DNA of 64,000 nt, taken from Burkholderiaceae bacterium (GTDB lineage Bacteria; Pseudomonadota; Gammaproteobacteria; Burkholderiales; Burkholderiaceae_C). The notes under the pieces were generated by a model. That model saw only the letters and a list, made by a program, of their open reading frames with translations, searched no databases and had not been told where the DNA came from. The stretch lies in the NCBI GenBank assembly GCA_016790575.1, contig JAEUOU010000021.1, forward strand, positions 1 to 64,000. The letters run 5' to 3'. Shown here in pieces: positions 50,819 through 61,245 of the stretch. The position numbers and the translations under genes are program-made. Each line of letters begins with the position of its first letter. Within the stretch, counting starts at the first letter, position 1.

Positions 50819-53116
50819 ATGAAATCCCCGTACTTCCGCAGAATTTTTTGTCTGGTGTTGACCACGATCGGCATTCAGGCGGCCGCGCAGGCCACGCCGC
50901 CAGTCGCGCAACCGTCGAGCGCGGCGACCGTGGACGCCCCCGAGCGTCCACGGATCGCCCTGGTGCTGTCCGGCGGCGGTGCGCGGGGCCTGAGTCATGT
51001 CGGCGTCTTGCGGGTGCTGGAAGAGGCGCGTGTGCCAGTGGATATCGTGGTTGGCACCTCAATGGGAGCCATCGTCGGCGGTTTGTACGCCTCAGGACTG
51101 GACGCTCGCCAGCTGGAGCAGGCTGTCCTCGCGCTGGATTGGGTGGGCATGTTCGAACGCAACGAGCCTCGCCAGCAACTGTCCCAGCGGCAAAAAGAAG
51201 AGGACTTCGAACTGGCCCCGCTGACCGAGCTGGGATTTCGTGACGGCGAATTCCGCATCCCCACCGGAGCTTTGTCAAGTCGCTCCCTGGAGCTTGCCCT
51301 GCGTCGAAACACCCACCACGCCCGGTGGATTGAACGGTTTGACGAATTGCCAACGCCGTTTCGCGCGGTGGCGACGGACCTCGAAACCGGCGACCCTGTT
51401 GTCCTCGGCCAGGGCGATCTGGCCACGGCATTGCGCGCGAGCATGTCGGTACCGGGAGTGTTCGCGCCGGTCGAGCGCGATGGCCGTGTGCTCGGTGATG
51501 GCGGCCTGGTCAACAACTTGCCTGTCGATATCGCCCGGCGCCTTGGTGCAGACACTGTCATTGCCGTCAATATCGGCACTCCGTTGGCGGGGCGCGAGAC
51601 GCTGAACTCCCTTGTCGGTATCACCGCACAGATGGTCAACATCCTGACCGAGCAGAATGTGCGCCGCAACATGGCCTTGCTGGCGCCGACCGACCTGTTG
51701 CTGCTGCCGGAACTGGGCCGCCACACATCGGCTGATTTTTCCCGCGCGGCCGATCTCATTCGTATCGGCTACGACTACGGGCGCTCGATCATGCAGGCGC
51801 TCGATCGTTTCGCCTTGCAGCCGGCGCAATACGAGCAGTGGCTCAGTCAGCGCCGTCACCGGATGGCTGCCGCACGGGCGCCGGATGTGGCGGTCACTCA
51901 GGTCGTTTTCGAAGGGGTGGACCCCCAGCGGGCGTTGGCGCTGGCACGGCGAGTGCAGAGTCAAAGCGGTCGAGCGCTGGATCTTCCGCAGGTTGAGCGT
52001 GATCTGCGGGCGCTGGCCGCCACCGGTGACTTCGAAGCGGTCGACTATCGACTGCACCGCCAGGCCGACAACGCGTCAGAAACGCTGACCATTGATCTGC
52101 GGGAAAACCGATGGGGCCCGAACTACCTGCGTATTGGCCTGGATCTGCGCACCGACTTCAGTGGTCGTTCGGCGTTCAATCTTCGGCTCAGCCACAACCG
52201 CCGCTGGCTGAGCCGCAGCGGTGCCGAATGGCGAAATCGACTGCAATTGGGACGTACCAACGCCGTTTCCACAGAGCTGTATCAGCCTTGGGGCGAGGAT
52301 GGCAACCGCTTCCTGGCGGCGTATGTGGGGGCCAGCATGCGCCCGGTGGAGCTGTTCGCGGAAACGGGGCAGGTGTTGGCGCAGTTTTCCCGCACCGGGT
52401 TTGACATGGGGCTGGACTTCGGATGGCCACTGGGGCTGCTGAACAACCTGGGTGAAGCCCGACTCGGCTTGCGCCTGAGCCATCGCAAGACGAGCCCCGA
52501 ACTGGTCGATGGTACATTGGGTCCGGCAGTACCGGGGCTGCTGCGGCAACGGTGGCGCGAACAGGGTGTGCGCCTGGCGATCGTCTCCGACCAGCTGGAC
52601 CATGCCAACTTCCCCTCCGATGGCTACCGGGTGCAGGCCGACCTGTTCGGTGGCCGCCGCATTGACGGGGTGGCTGGGACAAGCCGATTGAGCCGGTTCG
52701 AATTCAATGCCACGGCTGCCCGGCGTTGGGGCCCTCACACGGTCAACCTGGGTGGGCGGCTGGCTCGTACCAACCAACTCCCGGTCGGGGCGATCGACGA
52801 GTTCTCGCTGGGCGGATTTCAGCAGTTGTCGGGTTACCACCCAGGCCAGGTTGTCGGCAACGTGCTGGCGTTCGGCCGCCTGACCTATTACCACCGCCTG
52901 CCGTGGAGCAGTGTCGTGGCGCGGGCACTGTTTCTGGGCGGTTCGCTGGAAGCCGGAAACGCCTGGCGCCACCATCGGGACCTGCGCCTGGACGATCTTC
53001 GGGTTGGCCGCAGCCTGTTCATAGGTGCCGACACGGCGCTGGGACCGTTGTACCTGAGTCTGGTGAGTGCCGCGCGTGGCTATTCGGGCCTGTACCTGTT
53101 CCTCGGCCGCCCGTGA
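50819..53116 (+). CDS. PlpD-like type Vd autotransporter: patatin phospholipase with POTRA and beta-barrel
   Basis: A 765-residue secreted or surface lipase. Signal peptide about 1-26; patatin domain (about 45-340) with GGGARG oxyanion loop, nucleophile GTSMG and Asp in LGDGGLVNNLPVDIA; a single POTRA-like unit (about 360-425: VTQVVFEGVD, GRALDLPQVERDLRAL, YRLHRQ); then a 16-strand BamA-type barrel (GRSAFNLRLSHNRRW, FDMGLDFGWPLGLL, LGGFQQLSGYHPGQ). The last strand ends YLFLGRP, without the usual terminal aromatic. Domain order matches PlpD of Pseudomonas. Convergent with the thioesterase gene, three bases apart. Confidence 0.93.
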   Translation: MKSPYFRRIFCLVLTTIGIQAAAQATPPVAQPSSAATVDAPERPRIALVLSGGGARGLSHVGVLRVLEEARVPVDIVVGTSMGAIVGGLYASGLDARQLEQAVLALDWVGMFERNEPRQQLSQRQKEEDFELAPLTELGFRDGEFRIPTGALSSRSLELALRRNTHHARWIERFDELPTPFRAVATDLETGDPVVLGQGDLATALRASMSVPGVFAPVERDGRVLGDGGLVNNLPVDIARRLGADTVIAVNIGTPLAGRETLNSLVGITAQMVNILTEQNVRRNMALLAPTDLLLLPELGRHTSADFSRAADLIRIGYDYGRSIMQALDRFALQPAQYEQWLSQRRHRMAAARAPDVAVTQVVFEGVDPQRALALARRVQSQSGRALDLPQVERDLRALAATGDFEAVDYRLHRQADNASETLTIDLRENRWGPNYLRIGLDLRTDFSGRSAFNLRLSHNRRWLSRSGAEWRNRLQLGRTNAVSTELYQPWGEDGNRFLAAYVGASMRPVELFAETGQVLAQFSRTGFDMGLDFGWPLGLLNNLGEARLGLRLSHRKTSPELVDGTLGPAVPGLLRQRWREQGVRLAIVSDQLDHANFPSDGYRVQADLFGGRRIDGVAGTSRLSRFEFNATAARRWGPHTVNLGGRLARTNQLPVGAIDEFSLGGFQQLSGYHPGQVVGNVLAFGRLTYYHRLPWSSVVARALFLGGSLEAGNAWRHHRDLRLDDLRVGRSLFIGADTALGPLYLSLVSAARGYSGLYLFLGRP

Positions 53117-53119
53117 GGA

Positions 53120-53932
53120 CTATTCACGGAAATAAACCACCTGGTGGCTCGTGGCCAGCAGATCGCCGGCCTCGTTCCAAAGCTGGGCGGTCTGGTCGAA
53201 ATAGCCCTTGCGAAAGGCCTGCGCCTGGGCCTGACCCAGCACATACCCGGTCCCGGTCGTGACCAGCAGATCCCGGTCTGCGTGGAAATAGACGGTCAGT
53301 GACACCGTACCGACCGGCACCAGGGTGGCACGTCGCCGCCAGATCCGCGGAAAGAACACATCGGCCATGGCGGCGAGGGCGGGGTAGTCCAACCCCCGCG
53401 CCGGTTGATCGCGCATCCACAAGCGACTGAGACTGGCGGTGGCGCCACTGCCATCCCAGTGGGCCGGAATGGCACCTTCAATGAAGCGCATCTCATATCG
53501 GTTGATCCATTCCACCCGGGGACGTCCACCTCGCAGGGGAACATCTGCCGGGCTGGGCACTTCGGGTTTCGCATGTTCGGGAGCGTGCCAGGTGTCACGA
53601 CGAAGCGCAGTGAACACCGTGGCCGCGATCACACATTCGCCGTTCTGGATGGTCTCGACAATCCAATGCTGGGTTGACCGATTGGTCCGGACCGGCCGCG
53701 CGATGATGTGAAACGCGCCGTCGGCGACAGCGGCGCAGAAGTTCACCGTCAATGCCACCGGCTCACCCTGGCATTGCGGGTGCTGCAGTACCGCGTTCAG
53801 CGTCTGTGCCGCGGTGATGCCCCCAAAAGGCCCGACCATATTGGCATAGGCCGGACTGGTTTCCCCCCGGTGACCGCTTTCAAACTGCCAATGCAGAGCG
53901 ATGGCATCATCGAACGGATGGGTTTCGGGCAT
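53120..53932 (-). CDS. Acyl-CoA thioesterase, double hotdog (TesB-like)
   Basis: A 270-residue thioesterase with two tandem hotdog domains. N-terminal half: YANMVGPFGGITAAQTLNAV and PVALTVNFCAAVADG; C-terminal half: LAAMADVFFPRIWRRRA, VSLTVYFHADRD and GQAQAQAFRKGYFDQTAQLW with the catalytic Asp/Gln region. Last gene of the beta-oxidation operon, 17 bases after the thiolase stop; it would release free fatty acid when acyl-CoA is in excess. Confidence 0.9.
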   Translation of the reverse strand: MPETHPFDDAIALHWQFESGHRGETSPAYANMVGPFGGITAAQTLNAVLQHPQCQGEPVALTVNFCAAVADGAFHIIARPVRTNRSTQHWIVETIQNGECVIAATVFTALRRDTWHAPEHAKPEVPSPADVPLRGGRPRVEWINRYEMRFIEGAIPAHWDGSGATASLSRLWMRDQPARGLDYPALAAMADVFFPRIWRRRATLVPVGTVSLTVYFHADRDLLVTTGTGYVLGQAQAQAFRKGYFDQTAQLWNEAGDLLATSHQVVYFRE

Positions 53933-53949
53933 GCCGGTTGGAGCCTCGC

Positions 53950-55146
53950 TCAGACGCGCTCGAAAATCCCGGCGGCGCCCTGGCCGGTGCCGACACACAT
54001 GGTCACCATCCCGTATTTCAGGTTGTGGCGTCGCAGCGCATGCACCACCGTGGCGGCGCGGATGGCGCCGGTAGCCCCCAGCGGGTGGCCCAGGGCGATG
54101 GCGCCGCCCATGGGGTTGACCTTGGCCGGGTCCAGGCCGAGCGTGTTGACCACCGCCAGCGACTGGGCTGCGAAGGCCTCGTTCAGCTCGAACCAGCCGA
54201 TGTCCTCGTGCTTCAATCCGGCGTAGCGCAGCGCGGCCGGAATGGCCTCGATCGGGCCGATGCCCATGATCTCGGGCGGCACACCGCGCGCGGCATAGCT
54301 GACAAAACGCGCCAGCGGCGTCAGCCCGAACTGCTTGACGGCCTTTTCGCTGGCCAGGATCAGCGCGCCGGCACCGTCGCTGGTCTGCGAACTGTTGCCG
54401 GCCGTGACGCTGCCGCGGGCCGCGAACACCGGCTTGAGCTTGGCCAGCGCCTCCAGCGTGGTGTCCGGGCGCGGGCCTTCGTCCAGATTCACGGTGCGGG
54501 TGCGGATGGAGACCTCGCCGGTGGCCAGGTCGGGCGTGCGCTCCACCACGTCGATGGGGGTGATTTCGTCGGCAAACTCGCCGGCCTGCTGGGCCTTCAC
54601 CGCGCGCAGGTGCGATTCGAGCGCAAACGCGTCCTGCGCCTCGCGGCTCACCTTCCACTGCTGCGCCACCTTTTCAGCCGTCAGGCCCATGCCGTAGGCA
54701 ATGCCGACGTTCTCGTCGCGGGCAAAGACCTCGGGGTTGAACGAGGGCTTGACGCCGCCCATGGGCACCAGGCTCATGGACTCGGCGCCGCCGGCGATCA
54801 GCACGTCGGCCTCGCCCACGCGGATGCGGTCGGCCGCCATCTGGATCGCGGTCACGCCCGAGGCACAGAAGCGGTTCACGGTGACGCCGCCCACCGGGTG
54901 GTCGAAGGCCAGGCCCATGGCGACACGCGCCATGTTCATGCCCTGCTCGGCCTCGGGGAAGGAGCAGCCGATGATGGCGTCCTCGATCGCTTTCGGGTCC
55001 AGCGTGGGCACCTGCTTCATGGCGCTGCGCACCGCGGCGACCAGCAGGTCGTCCGGCCGCGTGTTGCGGAAATAGCCGCGGCCGGAACGACCGATGGGCG
55101 TTCGGGTGGCGGCAACGATGTAGGCGTCCTGGATTTGTCGGGCCAT
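53950..55146 (-). CDS. fadA: Acetyl-CoA C-acyltransferase (thiolase, FadA/FadI type)
   Basis: A 398-residue thiolase cleaving 3-ketoacyl-CoA with CoA. Nucleophile Cys in VNRFCASG (about residue 92), His in GGAIALGHPLGATG (about 350) and second Cys in MCVGTGQGAAGIFE (about 382). Start 55146, twelve bases after the DUF4442 gene. Part of the tetR-acd-DUF2147-fadN-DUF4442-thiolase-thioesterase operon. Confidence 0.96.
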   Translation of the reverse strand: MARQIQDAYIVAATRTPIGRSGRGYFRNTRPDDLLVAAVRSAMKQVPTLDPKAIEDAIIGCSFPEAEQGMNMARVAMGLAFDHPVGGVTVNRFCASGVTAIQMAADRIRVGEADVLIAGGAESMSLVPMGGVKPSFNPEVFARDENVGIAYGMGLTAEKVAQQWKVSREAQDAFALESHLRAVKAQQAGEFADEITPIDVVERTPDLATGEVSIRTRTVNLDEGPRPDTTLEALAKLKPVFAARGSVTAGNSSQTSDGAGALILASEKAVKQFGLTPLARFVSYAARGVPPEIMGIGPIEAIPAALRYAGLKHEDIGWFELNEAFAAQSLAVVNTLGLDPAKVNPMGGAIALGHPLGATGAIRAATVVHALRRHNLKYGMVTMCVGTGQGAAGIFERV

Positions 55147-55158
55147 GGGGAAACTCCT

Positions 55159-55671
55159 TCAGTTCTTGCGCGGGCCGGCGGGTATCCAGGCCCAGGTAAA
55201 CATACACTCCACCGGCTCGGCGCCGGTGTCATCGGTCACGGTCACCGGCACCGTGACCTCTCCTTTGTCCTGCGACTGCATCCATCGGGCCTGCGCATCG
55301 GTCAATGTGGCCACGGCTCGCATCGAGCCGCTGGCGCGCTTGCGAAATGCCATGCGCATCTCCTTGGCCACCGGCACGCAGTCGTCGCGCACATTCATTC
55401 CCACCACCATGCCGGTGGCAGTTTCTGCCAGCAGGTTCATGGCCGAGGCGTGGATGCCCCCGATGTGGTTGTGTACCTTGCGCACGCTGGACAGGCGGAC
55501 CTCGACGCGCTCGGGTGACAGCGCGACGAAGTCGATCCCGGCGGTGCCGGTAAAGGGCACGGCGCGGCGCAAAACGGCCGACCGCAGCACGGGGCGAACC
55601 AGACCGGGCAGGCGGTCGAGCCGCTGCAGCTGGCGCTGCATCCGGTTGGGTGGGCGCACCGACGGTTTCAT
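55159..55671 (-). CDS. DUF4442 hotdog-fold protein (putative thioesterase)
   Basis: A 170-residue single hotdog protein of the DUF4442 group. Conserved core NHIGGIHASAMNLLAETATG (about 68-87), where an Asn/His and Glu occupy the thioesterase active-site positions. Its ATG overlaps the fadN stop by one base (TGATG), so translation is coupled. A housekeeping thioesterase for pathway intermediates is likely; the substrate is unknown. Confidence 0.85.
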   Translation of the reverse strand: MKPSVRPPNRMQRQLQRLDRLPGLVRPVLRSAVLRRAVPFTGTAGIDFVALSPERVEVRLSSVRKVHNHIGGIHASAMNLLAETATGMVVGMNVRDDCVPVAKEMRMAFRKRASGSMRAVATLTDAQARWMQSQDKGEVTVPVTVTDDTGAEPVECMFTWAWIPAGPRKN

Positions 55672-58070
55672 CAGTTGCGCAGCGGTTTGCCGGTGGACAA
55701 CATGCCCATGATGCGTTCCTGCGTCTTGGGATGCTCCAGCAGCGAGCAGAAGGCCTTGCGTTCCAGCGTCATCAGGTATTCCTCGGTGACCAACGTACCC
55801 GCGTCGACATCGCCGCCGCAGAGCACGTTGCCGATCAGGCTGGCGATGTGAAAGTCGTGCGCGCTGATGAAGCCGCCGTCGCGCATGTTCACCAGCTGGG
55901 CACGGATGGTCGCCAGGCCGCTGCGGCCCACCACCGGGAAGCTGCGCCGGTGCGGCGCCCGCCAGCCGCTGGCGGCCATGGCGCGGGCCTCGTTGAGCGC
56001 CACGAAAAGGACTTCGTCCTTGTGTGGCACGACGATGTCGCTGTCCAGCAGGTAGCCCAGCTTGCGCGACTCCAGCGCGCTCGTGCCCACCTTGGCCATG
56101 GCAGCGGCGGTGAAACCTTCGGTCAGGAAGGGCAGCAGGTCCTTGCCGGTGCTGGCGGCGGCATTCTCGGCGGCGCGTCGCGCGATGTAGGTGAGCCCGC
56201 CGGCGCCGGGCACCAGGCCCACGCCCACCTCCACCAGACCGATGTAGCTTTCCATGTGCGCCACGCGGCGGGCGGAGTGCACCGCCAGTTCACAGCCCCC
56301 GCCCAGGGCCAGGCCCCGGATGGCCGACACCACCGGCACGTTGGCGTAGCGCAGGCGCAGCATCACGCGCTGCAGGTCAGCCTCGGCTTCGTTGATCGCC
56401 GCGGCGCCACCCATCATGAAACCCGGCAACATGGCCTGCAGATCGGCGCCAGCCGAGAAAGGTTCGTCACCCGACCAGATGACCACACCCTGGTAGGCTT
56501 GCTCGGCCAGGTCCACGGCACGCTCCAGACCCTCGGCCACCGCCGGGCCGATCGCGTGCATCTTGCTCTTGATGCTGGCGATGACGATCTGGTCGTCCAG
56601 CGTCCACAGGCGGATTGCGTCGTCTTCGTGAAGCGTGGTGCCCGCGGTTTCGAAACGTGGGCCTGCTTCGCCCAGCAGGAGCTCCGGGAAATGCTGGCGG
56701 GCATAAACCGGCAGTTGTCGGCGTGCCTCGAAGCGTCCCCGGGTGGGGTTCCAGGAGCCGGCTGCGGTATGCACGCCACCCGCCTCGGCGACAGGACCTT
56801 CGAATACCCAGGCTGGCAGCGGCGTGTTGCACAGCGCCTTGCCGGCAGCGATGTCCTCCTGGACCATCTTTGCGACCTCCAGCCATCCGGCTTCCTGCCA
56901 CAGTTCGAACGGGCCCTGTTTCATCCCGAAGCCCCAGCGCATCGCCTGGTCAACATCGCGTGCCGTCTCGGCAATGGATGCCAGATGGACCGCCGCATAG
57001 TGGAATCCGTTGCGCAAAATGGCCCAAAGGAACTGGCCTTGAGGCCCTTCACTGTTGCGCAGCAGTTTCAGGCGCTCACTCGCGGGCTTGCGCAGCATGC
57101 GGCCATAGACCTCATCGCCCTTCTGGCCGCCTGGCGCATAGTCTTCGCTGGCCAGGTCGAAACGCAGCACGTCTCGTCCGACTTTTTTATAGAAGCCGGC
57201 TTTGGCTTTCTGGCCCAGATGCCCCAGTTGCAGCAGCTTGCTCAGGACCGCCGGGGTACCAAAGCTGCCGTAGAAAGGGTCCGTCTCCAGGTTCAGATTG
57301 TCCTGAAGGGTCTTGATGACATGCGCCAGGGTGTCCAGGCCTACGACATCGGCGGTGCGAAAGGTACCCGAGCTGGCTCGGCCCAGCTTCTTGCCGGTCA
57401 GGTCGTCGACGACGTCGTAGGTCAGCCCGTAGTTCTCCACCTCTTTCATGGTGGACAACATGCCGGCAATGCCGATACGGTTGGCGACGAAGTTGGGCGT
57501 GTCCTTGGCGCGCACCACGCCTTTGCCCAGCCCACTGGTAACAAAACCTTCGAGCTGGTCGAGGATGCGTGGCTCGGTGGTGGGCGTTGCAATCAGTTCC
57601 ACCAGCACCATGTAGCGGGGCGGGTTGAAGAAATGAATGCCGCAGAAGCGCGGCCGCAGGGCCTCAGGCAAGGCTTCGGAAAGGCGGGTGATGCTCAAAC
57701 CCGAGGTGTTCGAGGCCACGATGGCCTGGGACGCGACAAAGGGCGCGATTTTTACGTACAGGTCGCGTTTCCAGTCCAGCCGTTCTGCAATGGCCTCAAT
57801 GATCAGATCGCAGTCCCTTAACTGTTCCAGGTGCTCCTCATAGTTGGCGCATTGGATCAGGCTGGCGTCATCGGCCACACCCAGGGGCGAAGGCTTGAGC
57901 TTTTTGAGGTTTTCGATGGCTCGCAAGGCGATCCCGTTCCTCGGGCCTTCCTTGGCGGGCAGATCAAACAGCACCACCGGAACCTTGACGTTGACCAGAT
58001 GGGCGGCGATCTGTGCCCCCATCACGCCGGCGCCGAGCACGGCAACTTTCTTCACAGTAAATCGGGACAT
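55671..58070 (-). CDS. fadN: 3-hydroxyacyl-CoA dehydrogenase/enoyl-CoA hydratase, FadN type
   Basis: A 799-residue fusion enzyme doing the second and third steps of beta-oxidation. Unlike FadB, the dehydrogenase comes first (VAVLGAGVMGAQIA at 8-21, catalytic GIHFFNPPRYM about 145) and the hydratase domain last (GEDPF-like SGDEPFSAGADL and RGLALGGGCELAVHSAR, with GLVEVGVGLVPGAGG). This order and length match FadN. Followed by a coupled DUF4442 gene and a thiolase. Confidence 0.94.
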   Translation of the reverse strand: MSRFTVKKVAVLGAGVMGAQIAAHLVNVKVPVVLFDLPAKEGPRNGIALRAIENLKKLKPSPLGVADDASLIQCANYEEHLEQLRDCDLIIEAIAERLDWKRDLYVKIAPFVASQAIVASNTSGLSITRLSEALPEALRPRFCGIHFFNPPRYMVLVELIATPTTEPRILDQLEGFVTSGLGKGVVRAKDTPNFVANRIGIAGMLSTMKEVENYGLTYDVVDDLTGKKLGRASSGTFRTADVVGLDTLAHVIKTLQDNLNLETDPFYGSFGTPAVLSKLLQLGHLGQKAKAGFYKKVGRDVLRFDLASEDYAPGGQKGDEVYGRMLRKPASERLKLLRNSEGPQGQFLWAILRNGFHYAAVHLASIAETARDVDQAMRWGFGMKQGPFELWQEAGWLEVAKMVQEDIAAGKALCNTPLPAWVFEGPVAEAGGVHTAAGSWNPTRGRFEARRQLPVYARQHFPELLLGEAGPRFETAGTTLHEDDAIRLWTLDDQIVIASIKSKMHAIGPAVAEGLERAVDLAEQAYQGVVIWSGDEPFSAGADLQAMLPGFMMGGAAAINEAEADLQRVMLRLRYANVPVVSAIRGLALGGGCELAVHSARRVAHMESYIGLVEVGVGLVPGAGGLTYIARRAAENAAASTGKDLLPFLTEGFTAAAMAKVGTSALESRKLGYLLDSDIVVPHKDEVLFVALNEARAMAASGWRAPHRRSFPVVGRSGLATIRAQLVNMRDGGFISAHDFHIASLIGNVLCGGDVDAGTLVTEEYLMTLERKAFCSLLEHPKTQERIMGMLSTGKPLRN

Positions 58071-58087
58071 GGTGTTTCCAGAAAAGT

Positions 58088-58522
58088 TCAGGGGACGCGG
58101 ACCCAGGTCTGTGTGCGGCCGATGCCCAGCACCGATCCGCGCACTTCCAGTTTCTTGCCGCCGTCGATCGGGGTCAGGCGCAAGGTGTAATTGCGGCCGT
58201 TCTCGGGGTCGAGAATCTTGCCGCCTTCCCAGACATCTTTGCCGTCCGTCTTGCGGGCACCGCGGATGATCTCCAGACCCAGGATCGGCTTGCCCTTGCG
58301 GTCATCGGTACATTCGTTGCAGACATCATCAGGTTTCGCATCTTTGGTCAGGCGCTTTTCGATCCGCCCTGCAAGAATGCCGCCGCTTTCGGTAATGCGA
58401 ATCTCTGCTTTTGCTTCTCCGGACTTGTCGTCAATTGACCGCCAGCTTCCAACCGGGGTCATCTGCGACCAGGCGGCAATCGACAAAGAGGAAAAAAAGA
58501 TAGCAACGAACGACCTTTTCAT
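58088..58522 (-). CDS. DUF2147 periplasmic protein with repeat-derived start
   Basis: A 144-residue exported protein: signal peptide about 1-19 (ending AAWSQ), then the DUF2147 fold (PVGSWRSIDDKSGEAKAEI, GRIEKRL, GLEIIRGARK, ILDPENGRNYTLRL, VRGSVLGIGRTQTWVRV). Two Cys (VCNECTD) sit in the middle. The ATG and first eight codons (MKRSFVAI) are written by a dispersed-repeat copy. It lies inside the beta-oxidation operon, 17 bases before fadN. Confidence 0.88.
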   Translation of the reverse strand: MKRSFVAIFFSSLSIAAWSQMTPVGSWRSIDDKSGEAKAEIRITESGGILAGRIEKRLTKDAKPDDVCNECTDDRKGKPILGLEIIRGARKTDGKDVWEGGKILDPENGRNYTLRLTPIDGGKKLEVRGSVLGIGRTQTWVRVP

Positions 58523-58531
58523 GCTGGGTTC
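58499..58531 (+). repeat. Dispersed repeat, copy 10, covering the DUF2147 start codon
   Basis: GATAGCAACGAACGACC, TTTTCATGCTGGGT; the CCGAAAA end is not kept. The CAT of CATGCTGGG is the start codon of the gene on the other strand. Confidence 0.8.
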
Positions 58532-58585
58532 CTAGGCAAATTAATGGAAATCCGGTCGCGCGCGTGCGCAACCGGGCTCCAATGA

Positions 58586-60382
<1,797 letters not shown>

Positions 60383-60415
60383 GATGTCTTCCTGTCGAGA
60401 AGTGAGAAAAAGTGT

Positions 60416-61084
60416 TCAAGGGCGCGGCGAGGTCGCCGGGAGATTGCGGGCAAGGATGTTGGCGAATCCCGCGTGGGCCCGGTCCATGGATCCGGGGGTC
60501 TTGAGAAACCGCGCCTCGTAGTGAAGCGCCAGAATCAGGGCATGGATTTCGAACGCGATCTGCTTTTCGTCGGCGTTCGCGCGCAGGTGTCCTGCCTCCT
60601 TGGCCTGGACCACCGCGCGATCCATGGCTGCCAGCCAGGTATGGACCGAACTTGCCAGTGCGTCGCGCACCGGGCCGGGCCGGTCGTCAAACTCGACAGC
60701 GCCGCTGATGTAAATGCAGCCGGAGTCGATCTCGGTCGATGTGCGACGCATCCAGTTGGCGAACATCTGGCGCAGTCGTGGAAGGCCTCGGGGCTCCTGC
60801 AGGGCCGGGTAAAAGACTTCTTCCTCGAAACGATGGTGGTACTCGCGGATTACCGAAATCTGCAACTCTTCGCGGGAACCGAAATGGGCGAAAACACCGG
60901 ATTTGCTCATTCCGGTGACTTCAGCCAAGGCGCCGATGCTCAGTCCTTCCAGCCCGATTTGTGTGGCCAGGCCGAGCGCTGCGTCTACGATGGCAGCTTT
61001 GGTCTGCTGACCTTTGAGCAAGGGCCGACCTTCGGCCCGGGTGCGGGGGTGAAGCGGAGCGACTTTTGCGGTAGCAGTTGCCAT
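60416..61084 (-). CDS. TetR-family regulator of the beta-oxidation operon
   Basis: A 222-residue TetR repressor. Basic lead, HTH at about 30-76 (IVDAALGLATQIGLEGLSIG, ALAEVTGMSKSGVFAHFGSR) and a helical ligand domain with CIYISGAVEFDDRPGPVRDAL. It is the first gene of the operon and has a palindrome GAACGATCGTTC 19 bases before its ATG, so it probably represses its own operon until an acyl-CoA releases it. Confidence 0.92.
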   Translation of the reverse strand: MATATAKVAPLHPRTRAEGRPLLKGQQTKAAIVDAALGLATQIGLEGLSIGALAEVTGMSKSGVFAHFGSREELQISVIREYHHRFEEEVFYPALQEPRGLPRLRQMFANWMRRTSTEIDSGCIYISGAVEFDDRPGPVRDALASSVHTWLAAMDRAVVQAKEAGHLRANADEKQIAFEIHALILALHYEARFLKTPGSMDRAHAGFANILARNLPATSPRP

Positions 61085-61103
61085 GGCTGCGAATAAATAA
61101 AAC

Positions 61104-61115
61104 GAACGATCGTTC
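61104..61115. promoter_or_regulatory. TetR operator (perfect palindrome)
   Basis: GAACGATCGTTC, embedded in an AT-rich promoter region between the operon's tetR start and upstream intergenic DNA. Confidence 0.72.
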
Positions 61116-61187
61116 TATTTTGCAGCACTTTCGCCGCGGGAGAGGCGATTTCCCCGTTCTTTCTAGAGGCTTTGCCCTAGGGGTGGC

Positions 61188-61201
61188 AGGGGTTAACCCC
61201 T
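61188..61201. promoter_or_regulatory. Palindrome AGGGGTTAACCCCT
   Basis: Fourteen-base perfect palindrome between the FAH-family stop and the tetR start, preceded by a second palindrome CCCTAGGG (61176-61183). A ten-base version, GGGTTAACCC, recurs at 62874 before slmA. Confidence 0.45.
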
Positions 61202-61245
61202 AATGAAGCGTTGCCCGCGGCCAGGTTGGCGTGGCGGACGTCGAG

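Noticed and set aside
55650-57821. A 723-codon plus-strand frame opposite fadN
   Set aside because: Low-complexity His/Gln/Arg composition and no motif; fadN on the minus strand is unambiguous.
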